From positions 15,939-79,938 of the forward strand of contig CAJUSE010000008.1 of assembly GCA_910588975.1 (NCBI GenBank): a stretch of DNA of 64,000 nt, written 5' to 3'. The DNA comes from an uncultured Oscillospiraceae bacterium (lineage in GTDB: Bacteria > Bacillota > Clostridia > Oscillospirales > Oscillospiraceae). The notes under the pieces are model-generated. The model had not been told where the DNA came from. It saw nothing but the letters and a program-made list of their open reading frames with translations, and made no database searches. Below are positions 18,318-28,959 of the stretch, one piece after another (positions within the stretch are counted from its first letter, which is position 1; every line of letters starts with the position of its first letter). The translations under genes and the position numbers were made by a program.

Positions 18318-19172
18318 ATGGCAGCCTCATCCATGAAGGACATCAAGCTGCGTATCAAAAGCGTGGAGAGCACCATGCAGATCACCAAGGCCATGGAGCT
18401 TGTGGCCTCCTCCAAGCTGCGTAAGGCCAAGGAGCGGGCCGAGGCCGTGCGCCCCTACTTCACCACCCTGCGCCAGACCCTGGACGACATCGCCCACTCC
18501 AATACCGACTTCTCCTCCCCCTTTGTCCAACCCCGGGAGGTGAAGAAGGTCTGCTATGTGATGATCGCCGGCGACCGGGGGCTGGCAGGCGGCTACAACA
18601 ACAACCTGTTCAAAGCCGTGACCGCCCACATGGCGGACAAGCCGGCGGTGTGTGTCATGCCCGTGGGCAAAAAGGCGGTGGAGTACTGCGCCCACCACGG
18701 CCTGGAGACGGTCTCCGACCAGTTTGCCTCTGTGGAGGACCTGGGACTTCAGGACTGCTTCTCCATTGCCCGGACGCTGTGCGCCCGCTTTTCCAAGGGG
18801 GAGTTTGACGAGCTCTACGTGGGCTATACCAACTTCGTCTCCATGCTCTCCCAGCAGCCGGAGGTGCTGAAGATGCTCCCCATCCACCACCCCCGCACCC
18901 AGGCCAGAGACAAGGTAGAAAGCCTCATTCAGTACGAGCCCTCCACCCCGGCCGTCTATAACGCCATCGTCCCCGAGTACGTGGGCGGACTGCTGTGGGG
19001 CACCATTTCCGAGAGCCAGGCCAGCGAGCAGGGGGCCCGGCGCACCGCCATGGATGCCGCCAGTAAAAACGCCGGCGAGATGATCGAGGACCTTTCCCTG
19101 AAGTACAACCGGGCCCGTCAGGGGGCCATCACCCAGGAGATCACCGAGATCGTGGCCGGAGCGGAGGCCTGA
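18318..19172 (+). CDS. atpG: F1Fo ATP synthase subunit gamma
   Basis: Central rotor shaft, 284 residues. N-terminal IKSVESTMQITKAMELVASSK and C-terminal AMDAASKNAGEMIEDLSLKY form the long antiparallel coiled coil; ITQEITEIVAGAEA is the canonical end. The ATG at 18318 follows AAAGGAGG. Confidence 0.96.
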   Translation: MAASSMKDIKLRIKSVESTMQITKAMELVASSKLRKAKERAEAVRPYFTTLRQTLDDIAHSNTDFSSPFVQPREVKKVCYVMIAGDRGLAGGYNNNLFKAVTAHMADKPAVCVMPVGKKAVEYCAHHGLETVSDQFASVEDLGLQDCFSIARTLCARFSKGEFDELYVGYTNFVSMLSQQPEVLKMLPIHHPRTQARDKVESLIQYEPSTPAVYNAIVPEYVGGLLWGTISESQASEQGARRTAMDAASKNAGEMIEDLSLKYNRARQGAITQEITEIVAGAEA

Positions 19173-20615
<1,443 letters not shown>

Positions 20616-20646
20616 CGCCGCCGGTCAATGGGGAAAGGATAGAATT

Positions 20647-21042
20647 ATGTCAACCTTTCATTTGCAGATCGTGACCCCCGACGGCGCCTTCTTTGACGGC
20701 GACGCCGAGCGTCTCAAGGTCCGGACCATTGATGGCGACGTGGCCATCCTGCCCCACCACATCCCCTATGTCACCGTTCTGGGCACCGGGGAGGCCGACG
20801 TGGTGGTGGACGGCGTGATCCGCCGGGCGGCCGCCAGCGGCGGTATGCTCTCTGTGACAGGGGGCGACGTACGCATCGTGGCCACCACCTTCGAGTGGGC
20901 CGAGGACATTGATGAGCAGCGGGCCAAGCTGGCCAAGGAGAAGGCCGAGGAGATGATCCGAAACGCCAAGGACGCCCAGGAGCTGGAGCGTGCCAAGGCC
21001 AAGCTCCTCCGGGCCCTCACCCGGCTGAAGGTCAAGGGCTGA
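20647..21042 (+). CDS. atpC: F1Fo ATP synthase subunit epsilon
   Basis: 131 residues. The N-terminal beta sandwich (FHLQIVTPDGAFFDGDAERL through the GDVAILPHHIPYVT loop) is followed by a C-terminal helical hairpin rich in Ala, Lys and Glu that can inhibit ATP hydrolysis. It is the last gene of the operon. The ATG at 20647 is set by family length; longer in-frame versions read back into atpD. Confidence 0.95.
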   Translation: MSTFHLQIVTPDGAFFDGDAERLKVRTIDGDVAILPHHIPYVTVLGTGEADVVVDGVIRRAAASGGMLSVTGGDVRIVATTFEWAEDIDEQRAKLAKEKAEEMIRNAKDAQELERAKAKLLRALTRLKVKG

Positions 21043-21080
21043 AGCCAGGGTGGCCCTCTCACCCTTCAACAAATCAAAGA

Positions 21081-21121
21081 AAAAGCGGTGGACAGTCCAT
21101 AGACTGTCCACCGCTTTTCTT
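21081..21121 (+). terminator. Terminator of the atp operon
   Basis: AAAAGCGGTGGACAGTC (21081-21097) and GACTGTCCACCGCTTTT (21102-21118): a perfect 17-bp stem with a 4-base loop, between convergent genes. It can work on both strands. Confidence 0.88.
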
Positions 21122-21132
21122 TGGCCTTTGTA

Positions 21133-21579
21133 TCATCTATTCCGTTTCATATACAGCAGCGGATAGGGGTTTCCCTCTTCGTCCAGCTCTGTCCGTTTGT
21201 AAACCTCAAATCCCATGTGCTCATAAAATCCCCTTGCAAGGGGGTTTTGTTCATTTACCGTCAGTTCATTCACACCATAGTGCTCCATGCCGTATTGCAG
21301 TAGCCTCTTTCCAATGCCCCGTCCTCTGGCCGTTTTGGAGAGAAACAGCATTTCAAGCCGCTTTTCTGCAATGCCCATAAAACCCATCAAAGCCCCTGTT
21401 TCATCTTCAGCGACCAGCAGCACCGGGACACTTATCAAAGCCTGCGGAACATATTCCTTGATTTTCTCTATCTCCCCATCCGATAAAAACAGATGGGTCT
21501 CCCTGACAGAGCTCTCCCAAATCTCCAGCAGTTCCCGGACCAGCGCCGGATCTCGCTCCTTCTTTACAAGGATCCTCAA
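21133..21579 (-). CDS. GNAT family N-acetyltransferase
   Basis: 148 residues. LLVAEDETGALMGFMGI, the acetyl-CoA loop KTARGRGIGKRLL, and NPLARGFYEHMGFEVYKRT show a standard small GNAT enzyme. The substrate is unknown; the overall look is of a YjaB/PhnO-like general acetyltransferase. The start is a TTG at 21579, 5 bases after AGGTGAGG on the minus strand; no ATG gives the full fold. It is transcribed alone and converges on the atp operon. Confidence 0.78.
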   Translation of the reverse strand: MRILVKKERDPALVRELLEIWESSVRETHLFLSDGEIEKIKEYVPQALISVPVLLVAEDETGALMGFMGIAEKRLEMLFLSKTARGRGIGKRLLQYGMEHYGVNELTVNEQNPLARGFYEHMGFEVYKRTELDEEGNPYPLLYMKRNR

Positions 21580-21630
21580 TATATCCTCACCTCACTATTC
21601 CTTCCCCCGGCCTATCCGGCAATGGGGCGG

Positions 21631-22818
21631 TCATTGGACACCGAGCCCCTCCCGCTTTTCAATGCGCCAGAATCGCAGGGCGAACACCGCCGCCAGGGCA
21701 AAGCTGCAGAAGCCCAGAACGAAGGGCAGCCGGGGGCTGATCTCGTAGGCAAAGCCCGCCGACAGGGCCCCGAAGATACCCCCGAAGGATTTGATGGAGT
21801 TGATGGCCCCCATCACAAGATTGCTCTCCTTACCCCGGCCCAGCTCGGCCGCCCGGTTCTGGGTCAGGGGCAGGCTCACCTGATAGAAGGCAAAGAAGAT
21901 CACGTTGACCACGATGAAGGGGACCAGCTCCCGGCACAAAATCACCCCCAGCATGGACAGGGTGCAGGCAAAGGTGAGCCCCACCAGATAGCCCGTGGTG
22001 TCCTTCCGCTTCAGGATCCACATACAGATGGTGGAGTTGGCCACCAGTGTGATAACCCCCAGCGCCGCCTTGATGACCCCGTTGTAGCCCGAGCTGAGAC
22101 CAAACTGGTCCCGAATATAGTAGTTGAAGCAGTTGTCAAAGGCGGTAAAGCCCATGCTGGACAGTCCGTAGAACAGAAACAGGGCCACCATGGCCGGGGT
22201 GAGGATCTTCCCGCAGCGCAGGAAGGCCGAGAAGGGGTTGCACTCCTTTCGGATGACCTCCCCCGTCAGATGGCTCACCGGCTCCTTGGCGTCCGAGGTC
22301 ATGGTAAAGAAAAAAAGGAGGGCGCAGCCGGACAGGGTGGCCGCCTGGAGCCACACGGGGTAATAGGTGCCCAGCTCCCCCACCATGCCGCCCACAAAGT
22401 AGCCGAAGGCTCCGGACACCGCCTGAATGGTGGCGCTGATGGCCAAATTTCGCCCCCGCTTGTCCTCGGGGGAGCGGTTTGCCACATAGGTGAGGAAGCA
22501 GACATAGCTGCCCCCGATGAAGGCGCCGGCGAACATCCGGGCCAGCACAAACTGAAGTTCGGTCCGAGCCAGGCCGAAGAACAGCTGGCCCACCCCGTAG
22601 CCCAGCCCGCAGATGAGCAGGGTCCACCGGCTGGAGATGTAGTCGCTGAGCTTGCCCCAGAAGGGGGCAAAGAGGAAGTTTGTGAACATCATGGTGCCCA
22701 GGGCCAGCCCGAACATGTAGTCGTGGAGCTCCAGGGTCTGGATAATGGTGGGGGTCACCGGGTGGGCAAAGCTGGCCGCCATGTTAAACAGGAACATGAG
22801 CACAAAAAAGCTGGTCAT
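21631..22818 (-). CDS. Major facilitator superfamily transporter
   Basis: 395 residues, mostly hydrophobic, with about 12 membrane helices. The loop after helix 2 reads GKLSDYISSRW, an MFS motif A variant (G-x3-D), and there is a ANRSPEDKRGRNLA loop typical of drug:H+ antiporter-like members. The ATG at 22818 follows GGGAGG with 8-base spacing. It begins 38 bases after the UvrA2-like gene and is probably co-transcribed with it. Substrate unknown; efflux of a DNA-damaging compound is a reasonable guess from that pairing. Confidence 0.82.
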   Translation of the reverse strand: MTSFFVLMFLFNMAASFAHPVTPTIIQTLELHDYMFGLALGTMMFTNFLFAPFWGKLSDYISSRWTLLICGLGYGVGQLFFGLARTELQFVLARMFAGAFIGGSYVCFLTYVANRSPEDKRGRNLAISATIQAVSGAFGYFVGGMVGELGTYYPVWLQAATLSGCALLFFFTMTSDAKEPVSHLTGEVIRKECNPFSAFLRCGKILTPAMVALFLFYGLSSMGFTAFDNCFNYYIRDQFGLSSGYNGVIKAALGVITLVANSTICMWILKRKDTTGYLVGLTFACTLSMLGVILCRELVPFIVVNVIFFAFYQVSLPLTQNRAAELGRGKESNLVMGAINSIKSFGGIFGALSAGFAYEISPRLPFVLGFCSFALAAVFALRFWRIEKREGLGVQ

Positions 22819-22856
22819 AAGCGTGGCCTCCCTTTCTCTCTGTTGTGGTGGTGGGT

Positions 22857-25385
22857 TCATCCCTGCCGGGACTGGGCAAAGGAGCGGAGATATTCTCCGG
22901 TCAGGCTCTCCCGGCAGACGCAGAGTTCCTCCGGCGTTCCGGTGGCCACCAGCCGTCCCCCTGCCTCTCCCCCGCCGGGACCCATGTCGATGATGTAGTC
23001 GGCGTTGGCAATAAGGTCCAGGTCGTGCTCGATGACCACTACGGTGGCCCCACTTCGGACCAGCCGGTCAAAGACCTCCAGCAGGGTCTGCACATCCTGG
23101 GGGTGCAGGCCGATGGTGGGCTCGTCAAAGACAAAGAGGGCATCCTCCTGCTGCCGGCCCATCTCGCTGGCCAGCTTGAGCCGCTGGGCCTCACCCCCCG
23201 AGAGACTGGGGGTGGCCTCCCCCAGGGTCAGGTAGCCCAGCCCCAGGTCATTCAGCACCTCCAGCCGCTGGTGGACCAGCTTCAGGTCCTCGCAGGCAGT
23301 CAGAGCAGTTTTCACATCCATGGCCATAAGCTGGGGTAGGGAGAGCTCCTCCCCCAGCTTGCTCCGCCGCAGGATGGCCATGGCCTCCTGCCGGTAGCGG
23401 GAGCCCCGGCACTGAGGGCAGGGGATGTCCACGTCGGGGAGGAACTGGACGTCCAGGCTCACCGAGCCGGTGCCGTCGCAGGTGGGGCAGCGCAGAGCCC
23501 CGGTATTATAGGAAAAATCCCCCGCCTTCCACCCCTGCTCCTTGGCGGCAGAGGTGCGGGCGTAGACCTTCCGCAGCTCGTCGTGGACGTTGGCGTAGGT
23601 GGCCACAGTAGAGCGGACGTTGACCCCGATGGGGGTGGCGTCCATCAGCTTCACCTGGCGGATGCCCGGGGCCTCTATTTTTTTCACATGGCCGGGCAGC
23701 CTTGTGCTGTTCAGCTGGGCCTCCAAAGCGGGGATAAGACTTTCCAAAATCAAGGTGGTCTTGCCCGAGCCGGACACCCCCGTCACCGCCGTCAGCCGGC
23801 CCTTGGGGATGTCCACCTCCAAAGGCTTCACCGTGTGGAGCTCACCGGTGGAGAGATGGATAGTCCCCTGGTCAAACAGGGCAGTTTTTTCGACTTTTTC
23901 CCGGCTCCGAAGGGGGATTTTCCCCGCCAAAAAGGGTCCAATGCGGGAATTTTCCGCCCCTTTGATGTCCTCCAGGCCGCCCTGGGCCACGATTTGGCCC
24001 CCTTCTGCCCCCGCCTGGGGGCCCAATTCGATGAAATGGTGGGCTTTTGAGAGGATCTGGACGTCGTGATCCACCAAAATCACCGAGTTCCCGTCGGCGA
24101 TCAGGTCCTCCATGACCCCCACCAGCCCCGGGATGTTGGCCGGATGCAGGCCGATGGAGGGCTCGTCCAGCACATAGAGGGCACCGGTGGTGCGGTTGCG
24201 CACTGCCCGGGCCAGCTGCATCCGCTGCCGCTCCCCGGTGGACAGGGTGGCTGTGGAGCGGTCCAGGGACAAATAGCCCAGGCCCAGCTCCAAAAGCCGC
24301 CGGGCGGTGACCTGGAAAGAGTCGCAGATGGCCTGGGCCATGGGCCCCATCTCCTCCGGCAGGCTGCCGGGAACGGCCCGGACCCACTCCGCCAGCTGGT
24401 CAAGGGGCATCTCGCACACTTGGGCCAGGCTCAATCCCCGGAGCCGGGGGGCCCGGGCGGCGGCGGAGAGCCGGGTACCGTGACAGTCAGGGCATATATC
24501 CTGCTTCAAAAACTTCTCCACCCGCTTCATGCCCTTCTCGTCCTTGACCTTGCTCAGGGCATTTTCCACGGTGTAGATGGCGTTATAATAGGTGAAGTCC
24601 AGCTCGGCAAAATCGTTGCCCTTCTTGGCCTTGTAGAGGATGTGCTTCTTCTCCGCCGGGCCATGAAAGACAATGTCCCGCTCGGCATCGGTCAAGTCCC
24701 GGAAGGGCACGTCGGTGCGCACCCCCATGGCCCGGCACACATCGGTCATCAGCGACCACATGAGGCTGTTCCAGGGGGCCACCGCCCCCTCGTCAATGGT
24801 CAGGGACTCATCGGGGACCAGAGTGGACTCGTCCACCGCCTGGACGGTGCCTGTGCCTCCACAGATCCGGCAGGCCCCCTGGCTGTTGAAGGACAGCTCC
24901 TCAGCGGAGGGGGCGTAAAAATGCTCACCGCACACCGGGCAGACAAGCTCCTTCCCCGCCGCCACCGCCAGGGTGGGCGGATGGTAGTGGCCCTTGGAGC
25001 AGGGGTGCTCAGCCAGCCGGGAAAACATGAGCCGCAGGGCGTTTAATAGCTCTGTGCCCGTGCCGAAGGTGGAGCGGATGCCCCCCGGTCCGGGCCGCTG
25101 ATGAAGGGCCAGGGCGGCGGGGACATAGCGCACCTCGTCCACCTGGGCAGCTGCCGCCCCGGTCATTCGCCTTCTGGTGTAGGTGGACAGGCTCTCCAGA
25201 TACCGGCGGGAGCCCTCGGCATAGAGCACCCCCAGGGCCAGGGAGGACTTGCCCGAGCCGGACACCCCGGCAATGCCCACGATTTGATTCAGGGGCACAT
25301 CCACATCCACATTTTTCAAGTTGTGGACCCTGGCCCCCCGGACCTCAATGGCCCGGGGCGCAGAGGAAACAAATTTTTGATCCAT
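22857..25385 (-). CDS. UvrA2-type excinuclease ATPase (DrrC-like)
   Basis: 842 residues, about 100 shorter than housekeeping UvrA (about 940). Two ABC ATPase halves are clear: Walker A GVSGSGKSSLA and later [11 protein letters not shown], with signatures LSTGERQRMQLA and LSGGEAQRLKLA. Zinc-type Cys pairs occur in CPVCGEHFYAP / CRICGGTG and CPTCDGTG / CPQCRGSR. The short region after Walker A suggests a reduced UvrB-interaction part, as in UvrA2 proteins linked to drug tolerance. The ATG at 25385 follows GGAGGG, with its own promoter. The MFS gene follows directly. Family is certain; the specialised role is inferred. Confidence 0.88.
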   Translation of the reverse strand: MDQKFVSSAPRAIEVRGARVHNLKNVDVDVPLNQIVGIAGVSGSGKSSLALGVLYAEGSRRYLESLSTYTRRRMTGAAAAQVDEVRYVPAALALHQRPGPGGIRSTFGTGTELLNALRLMFSRLAEHPCSKGHYHPPTLAVAAGKELVCPVCGEHFYAPSAEELSFNSQGACRICGGTGTVQAVDESTLVPDESLTIDEGAVAPWNSLMWSLMTDVCRAMGVRTDVPFRDLTDAERDIVFHGPAEKKHILYKAKKGNDFAELDFTYYNAIYTVENALSKVKDEKGMKRVEKFLKQDICPDCHGTRLSAAARAPRLRGLSLAQVCEMPLDQLAEWVRAVPGSLPEEMGPMAQAICDSFQVTARRLLELGLGYLSLDRSTATLSTGERQRMQLARAVRNRTTGALYVLDEPSIGLHPANIPGLVGVMEDLIADGNSVILVDHDVQILSKAHHFIELGPQAGAEGGQIVAQGGLEDIKGAENSRIGPFLAGKIPLRSREKVEKTALFDQGTIHLSTGELHTVKPLEVDIPKGRLTAVTGVSGSGKTTLILESLIPALEAQLNSTRLPGHVKKIEAPGIRQVKLMDATPIGVNVRSTVATYANVHDELRKVYARTSAAKEQGWKAGDFSYNTGALRCPTCDGTGSVSLDVQFLPDVDIPCPQCRGSRYRQEAMAILRRSKLGEELSLPQLMAMDVKTALTACEDLKLVHQRLEVLNDLGLGYLTLGEATPSLSGGEAQRLKLASEMGRQQEDALFVFDEPTIGLHPQDVQTLLEVFDRLVRSGATVVVIEHDLDLIANADYIIDMGPGGGEAGGRLVATGTPEELCVCRESLTGEYLRSFAQSRQG

Positions 25386-25424
25386 AGAAAGGCCCTCCGG
25401 CTGTAAAAATCACTTTATACCCTT

Positions 25425-25453
25425 ATGATACCATTTGATGCTCCCCCTTGCAA
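25425..25453 (-). promoter_or_regulatory. Promoter of the UvrA2-MFS unit
   Basis: Minus strand TTGCAA (25453-25448), 17-base spacer, TATCAT (25430-25425). Confidence 0.6.
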
Positions 25454-25601
25454 CGAAAATCCGACCTTTGCCGAAAAAACTCCCCTAATCCCCTTTGAAA
25501 GCCGGGTACAGCGGGGGAGATACAGGGGCACAATGTGTATACTCGATAGCCCTCCGAATGTGATTTCTTGAGCCGCTGCCCCGGAGCAGAGGTTATTTTT
25601 C

Positions 25602-25630
25602 TTCCTTTTCCCTCCAAACTGTGCTACAAT
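25602..25630 (+). promoter_or_regulatory. Possible promoter of the aldo/keto reductase gene
   Basis: TTCCTT (25602-25607), 17-base spacer, TACAAT (25625-25630). The -10 box is good and the -35 box weak. Confidence 0.4.
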
Positions 25631-25684
25631 GGTCTCACCTGAAAAGTGCCCGTTACGTTCCAACTTTACAAGGAGGGAAATGCT

Positions 25685-26683
25685 ATGAAGTATCAAAATC
25701 TGGGCAAGACCGACCTGAATGCCTCGGTGGTGGCCATGGGAGCCTGGGGCATCGGCGGGGGCACCGTCTGGCCCGACATGGCCCTGACGGTCAAGGACGT
25801 GGAAAACCTGCTGGACGCCGCCACCGATTTGGAGGTCAACTACATCGACACCGCCCCCGTCTACGGCACCGGAGTCAGCGAGGACCTGCTGGGCAAGGCC
25901 CTGAAGGGCCGCCGGGACAAGTTCCTGGTCCAGACCAAGTGCTCCCTGAACTGGCGGGGAGACGGCGGCAACTTCCACTATGAGCGGGACGGGGTCACCG
26001 TCAACAACGACACCTCCGCCCGGGCTGTCAAGCAGGACGTGGAGGACTCCCTGAAGCGGATGGGCCTTGACTACATCGACCTGATCGTGGTCCACTATGT
26101 CTGCAAGTCCTGGCCGGTGGAGGAGACCATGGGGGCCCTCCAGGACCTCATCAAGGAGGGCAAGATCCGGGCCGTGGGCCTTTCCAACTCCCAGCCCGCC
26201 GACCTGGACGAGTACGCCAAGTACGGCACGGTGGCCCTGGTCCAGGAGTTCTACTCCCTCCTCTCCCCCTATCACGGCGGGGACTACTTCCCCACCACCG
26301 ACAAGCACGGCGCCACCTTCCAGGTCTACGGCGCACTGGAGGAGGGCTTCCTCACCCACCCCGACTTTGTGGACAAGACCTTCCCCGCCGGGGACGTGCG
26401 GGGCAAGCTGCCCTGGATCCACGAGCCTATCAAGGGCAACATCCACAAGCTCTTTGATGAGGTGCTCACCCCCCTGACCCGGAAGTACAACTGCTCCTAC
26501 GCCAACCTCATCCAGGCCTGGACCCTGGCCCAGTACCCCAACCTGAGCCTGCTCACCGGCTTCCGCCGGGTGGAGACCCTGGAGAACACCTGCAAGAGCC
26601 TGGAGCTGGTGCTGGATCCCGCCGATATCGCCCTGATGAGCGAGGCCGCCAAGCCCGCCCAGGTCCCTGTGCTGGACAAGTAA
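25685..26683 (+). CDS. Aldo/keto reductase
   Basis: 332-residue NADPH-dependent oxidoreductase of the AKR (beta/alpha)8 barrel family. It begins MKYQNLGKTDLNASVVAMG, typical of the bacterial AKR11/YhdN-like group. The active-site aspartate and tyrosine lie in NYIDTAPVYG, the lysine in LVQTKCSLNW, and the histidine in LIVVHYV. The ATG at 25685 follows AGGAGG with 8-base spacing. It is monocistronic and ends in a strong hairpin. The physiological substrate is unknown. Confidence 0.9.
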   Translation: MKYQNLGKTDLNASVVAMGAWGIGGGTVWPDMALTVKDVENLLDAATDLEVNYIDTAPVYGTGVSEDLLGKALKGRRDKFLVQTKCSLNWRGDGGNFHYERDGVTVNNDTSARAVKQDVEDSLKRMGLDYIDLIVVHYVCKSWPVEETMGALQDLIKEGKIRAVGLSNSQPADLDEYAKYGTVALVQEFYSLLSPYHGGDYFPTTDKHGATFQVYGALEEGFLTHPDFVDKTFPAGDVRGKLPWIHEPIKGNIHKLFDEVLTPLTRKYNCSYANLIQAWTLAQYPNLSLLTGFRRVETLENTCKSLELVLDPADIALMSEAAKPAQVPVLDK

Positions 26684-26728
26684 GCATCCTCTGCAAAGCG
26701 GAACAGGCATCACCCCTAATAAACACAA

Positions 26729-26760
26729 CAAGGGCCGGTCCCAAATGGGACCGGCCCTTG
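26729..26760. terminator. Hairpin between convergent genes
   Basis: CAAGGGCCGGTCCC (26729-26742) and GGGACCGGCCCTTG (26747-26760): a 14-bp perfect stem with a 4-base loop. The T tract is weak. Confidence 0.65.
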
Positions 26761-26794
26761 CACTATCAAAGGGGAATTGCTTCCGTTGGCTGAC

Positions 26795-28762
26795 TTACTT
26801 GCTGATGGTCTCGCCGGCCAGCTTGCCGAAGACCACGGTGTCCACCACGGCGTTGCCGCCCAGGCGGTTGCCGCCGTGGATGCCGCCGGTGATCTCGCCG
26901 GCAGCCACAAGGCCGGGGATTGCGTTGCCGTCAGCGTCCAGCACACGGCACTCGGTGTCGATGGTCACGCCGCCCATGGTGTGGTGCACGCAGGGCTGAC
27001 GGGGAGTGGCCACGAAGGGACCGGTGACCAGCTTGGTGGAGAACAGGGTACGGCCGGTGGGATCGGTCTCACCGTCCACATAGCTGTTGAAGTCGTCCAC
27101 AGTCTTCTGCAGGGTGGCGGGGTCCATACCCAGCTTGGTGGCCAGTTCTTCGATGGTGTCGGCGATGTAGATGTAGCCCTCCTCCTCCATCTGGGCGAAG
27201 GAGAAGCCATCGGCGGTGACGGCGGTGTTCACATCGGTGTAGTCGCCGTCGGCGGACTCGATGAAGTACCACATCTGGTCGGGCTGCTCCAGGATGGCCA
27301 GGCAGATCTCGTCCCGGCGGCCGTCCTCACGGACGAAGCGCTCGCCGTTCTTGTTGACGCACAGCTCCTGGTCGGTGCCGTTGACCACACGGGCGGGGTA
27401 CTTGGTCAGGCCGCCGTCCTTCAGGTTGCCCAGGTAGAGCAGCTGGAGCTGGGTCATGTCGGTGAGGGAGGCGCCCACGGCCTTGGCCATGGTGATGCCG
27501 TCGCCCTGAGAGCAGTCAAAGCGGTTGGTGGTCCGCATCTTGGACAGGTCGGGCCACTTGCCGGTGGTGTTGTACTCCTGGACCATGGTGCCGTTGGCGG
27601 CGAAGCCACCGGTGGCCAGCACCACGCCCTTCTTGGCGTTGAAGGTATAAGTATTGCCGAACTCGTCCTGGCCCTTGGCGCCGACCACCTTGCCGTCAGC
27701 ATCCTGAATCAGCTCAGTGACGGTGGTGGAGGTGATGATCTCTACGTTGGCGTCCTTGGCGATGGTGTTCACATAGGTGGAGATGAAGCCGGTGCCCATC
27801 TGCATGGTGGAGGTGTGGGTGCGCTGCCACAGAGAGCCAGCGCCCTGACCGATGGCATCGTTGAACTCCATGCCCAGGCTGCGGATCCAGTTGTAGCCGG
27901 CGGTGGCGTTCTCGGTCAGCACCTTCACCAGATCCAGGTTGGCCACCTGGTCGCCCCCGTTGTAGGTCTGGAGGGTGAACCAGGCATCGGAGTCAAACAG
28001 GTCGGTGCGGCCGGAGCTCTTGTACTCGTTCCACTCCTTGGTAACCTGCTCGATGAGGGCCTTGTGCTCGTCATTGACGGGGGTGACGGAGATACCGGCC
28101 TCGATGGTGGCCTTGACGGCATCGGTCATCTCCACCTTGCCCTGGAGCTCGGCATCGGGGTTGTTGTAGATAGCGCCGCAGACCAGGGTGTCGCCGCCCA
28201 CAGCGCCGCACTTCTCCACCACGATGGCGGTGGCACCCTGCTGAGAAGCGGCAATGGCAGCGGCCAGACCGGCGCCGCCGCCGCCCACCACGATGACGTC
28301 AGCCTCCTTGGTGATGTCGGTGCCGTTCTTTTCCACGGGTGCCTTCCAGTCATCCAGGTTGGCGCCGGCCTGGGTCAGGCAGTCCTGAACGGCGGCCTTG
28401 ATGGCGGCAGAGGTGATGGTGGCGCCGCAGACAGCGTCCACATTGGTGGTCTGGTTGGCCACGATGGCCTCGGGAATGGCAAGGGTGGGGACGATGCCCT
28501 CGGCCTTACCATCCACCAGCACGGAGCCGATGCCCGGGGTCTCCTGGTTCTCCAGGACCTTGACGGAGGTGATGGCGGTCTCGTCCACCACCACTTCCAC
28601 CTTCACCTGACCATTCATGCCCAGCTTGGAGGCGGTGTAGGTACCGGCAGTCATGCCGCCGGCGGCCTCGGGGGTGGGGGTGGGCTCGCTGCTGTCCTTG
28701 CAGGCAGCCAGACCCACGCACAGGGCCGAGGCCATGAGCAGTGCTAAGAGTCGCTTCTTCAT
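26795..28762 (-). CDS. Secreted FMN- and FAD-binding reductase lipoprotein (fumarate reductase/urocanate reductase-like)
   Basis: 655 residues. The lipoprotein signal MKKRLLALLM... ends at Cys21 (LAAC). An FMN_bind domain (about residues 35-125) has the flavinylation motif DAVCGATITS (109-118), where ApbE-type enzymes attach FMN to Thr. It is followed by an FAD_binding_2 domain with VGGGGAG at 159-165 and later HTMGGVTID and GGNRLGGNAVVD. This is the plan of extracytoplasmic flavin reductases that use small organic acids or dienes as electron acceptors. There is no heme domain (no CxxCH). The acceptor is unknown. The ATG at 28762 follows AAAGGAG. A LysR gene lies upstream on the same strand. 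Confidence 0.88.
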   Translation of the reverse strand: MKKRLLALLMASALCVGLAACKDSSEPTPTPEAAGGMTAGTYTASKLGMNGQVKVEVVVDETAITSVKVLENQETPGIGSVLVDGKAEGIVPTLAIPEAIVANQTTNVDAVCGATITSAAIKAAVQDCLTQAGANLDDWKAPVEKNGTDITKEADVIVVGGGGAGLAAAIAASQQGATAIVVEKCGAVGGDTLVCGAIYNNPDAELQGKVEMTDAVKATIEAGISVTPVNDEHKALIEQVTKEWNEYKSSGRTDLFDSDAWFTLQTYNGGDQVANLDLVKVLTENATAGYNWIRSLGMEFNDAIGQGAGSLWQRTHTSTMQMGTGFISTYVNTIAKDANVEIITSTTVTELIQDADGKVVGAKGQDEFGNTYTFNAKKGVVLATGGFAANGTMVQEYNTTGKWPDLSKMRTTNRFDCSQGDGITMAKAVGASLTDMTQLQLLYLGNLKDGGLTKYPARVVNGTDQELCVNKNGERFVREDGRRDEICLAILEQPDQMWYFIESADGDYTDVNTAVTADGFSFAQMEEEGYIYIADTIEELATKLGMDPATLQKTVDDFNSYVDGETDPTGRTLFSTKLVTGPFVATPRQPCVHHTMGGVTIDTECRVLDADGNAIPGLVAAGEITGGIHGGNRLGGNAVVDTVVFGKLAGETISK

Positions 28763-28876
28763 GTTTCTGTCTCCTTTCCAATTTCCCACTTTGTGGGGTA
28801 ACTTGAGTATATCATATACATTGTTAAAAAGCAGACGAATTTTTCGTGCTATCATTCGGTTTCCTCGAATGGTCAT

Positions 28877-28907
28877 AAAAAAGGAGCCGCCCCACAGGGA
28901 CGGCCCC
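28877..28907 (-). terminator. Terminator after the LysR gene
   Basis: On the minus strand GGGGCCG (28907-28901) pairs with CGGCTCC (28889-28883), with an inner 3-bp stem, followed by TTTTTT. It separates the LysR gene from the reductase. Confidence 0.7.
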
Positions 28908-28959
28908 GGACTGTCAAAAGATTTTTTAACAGTCTACGTCGCATTTTGACACGCTTGCT

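Noticed and set aside
26777..28747. A 656-codon open frame on the plus strand
   Set aside because: It is antisense to the flavin reductase, which has clear lipoprotein, FMN and FAD motifs. The opposite frame is low-complexity Gly/Val/His.
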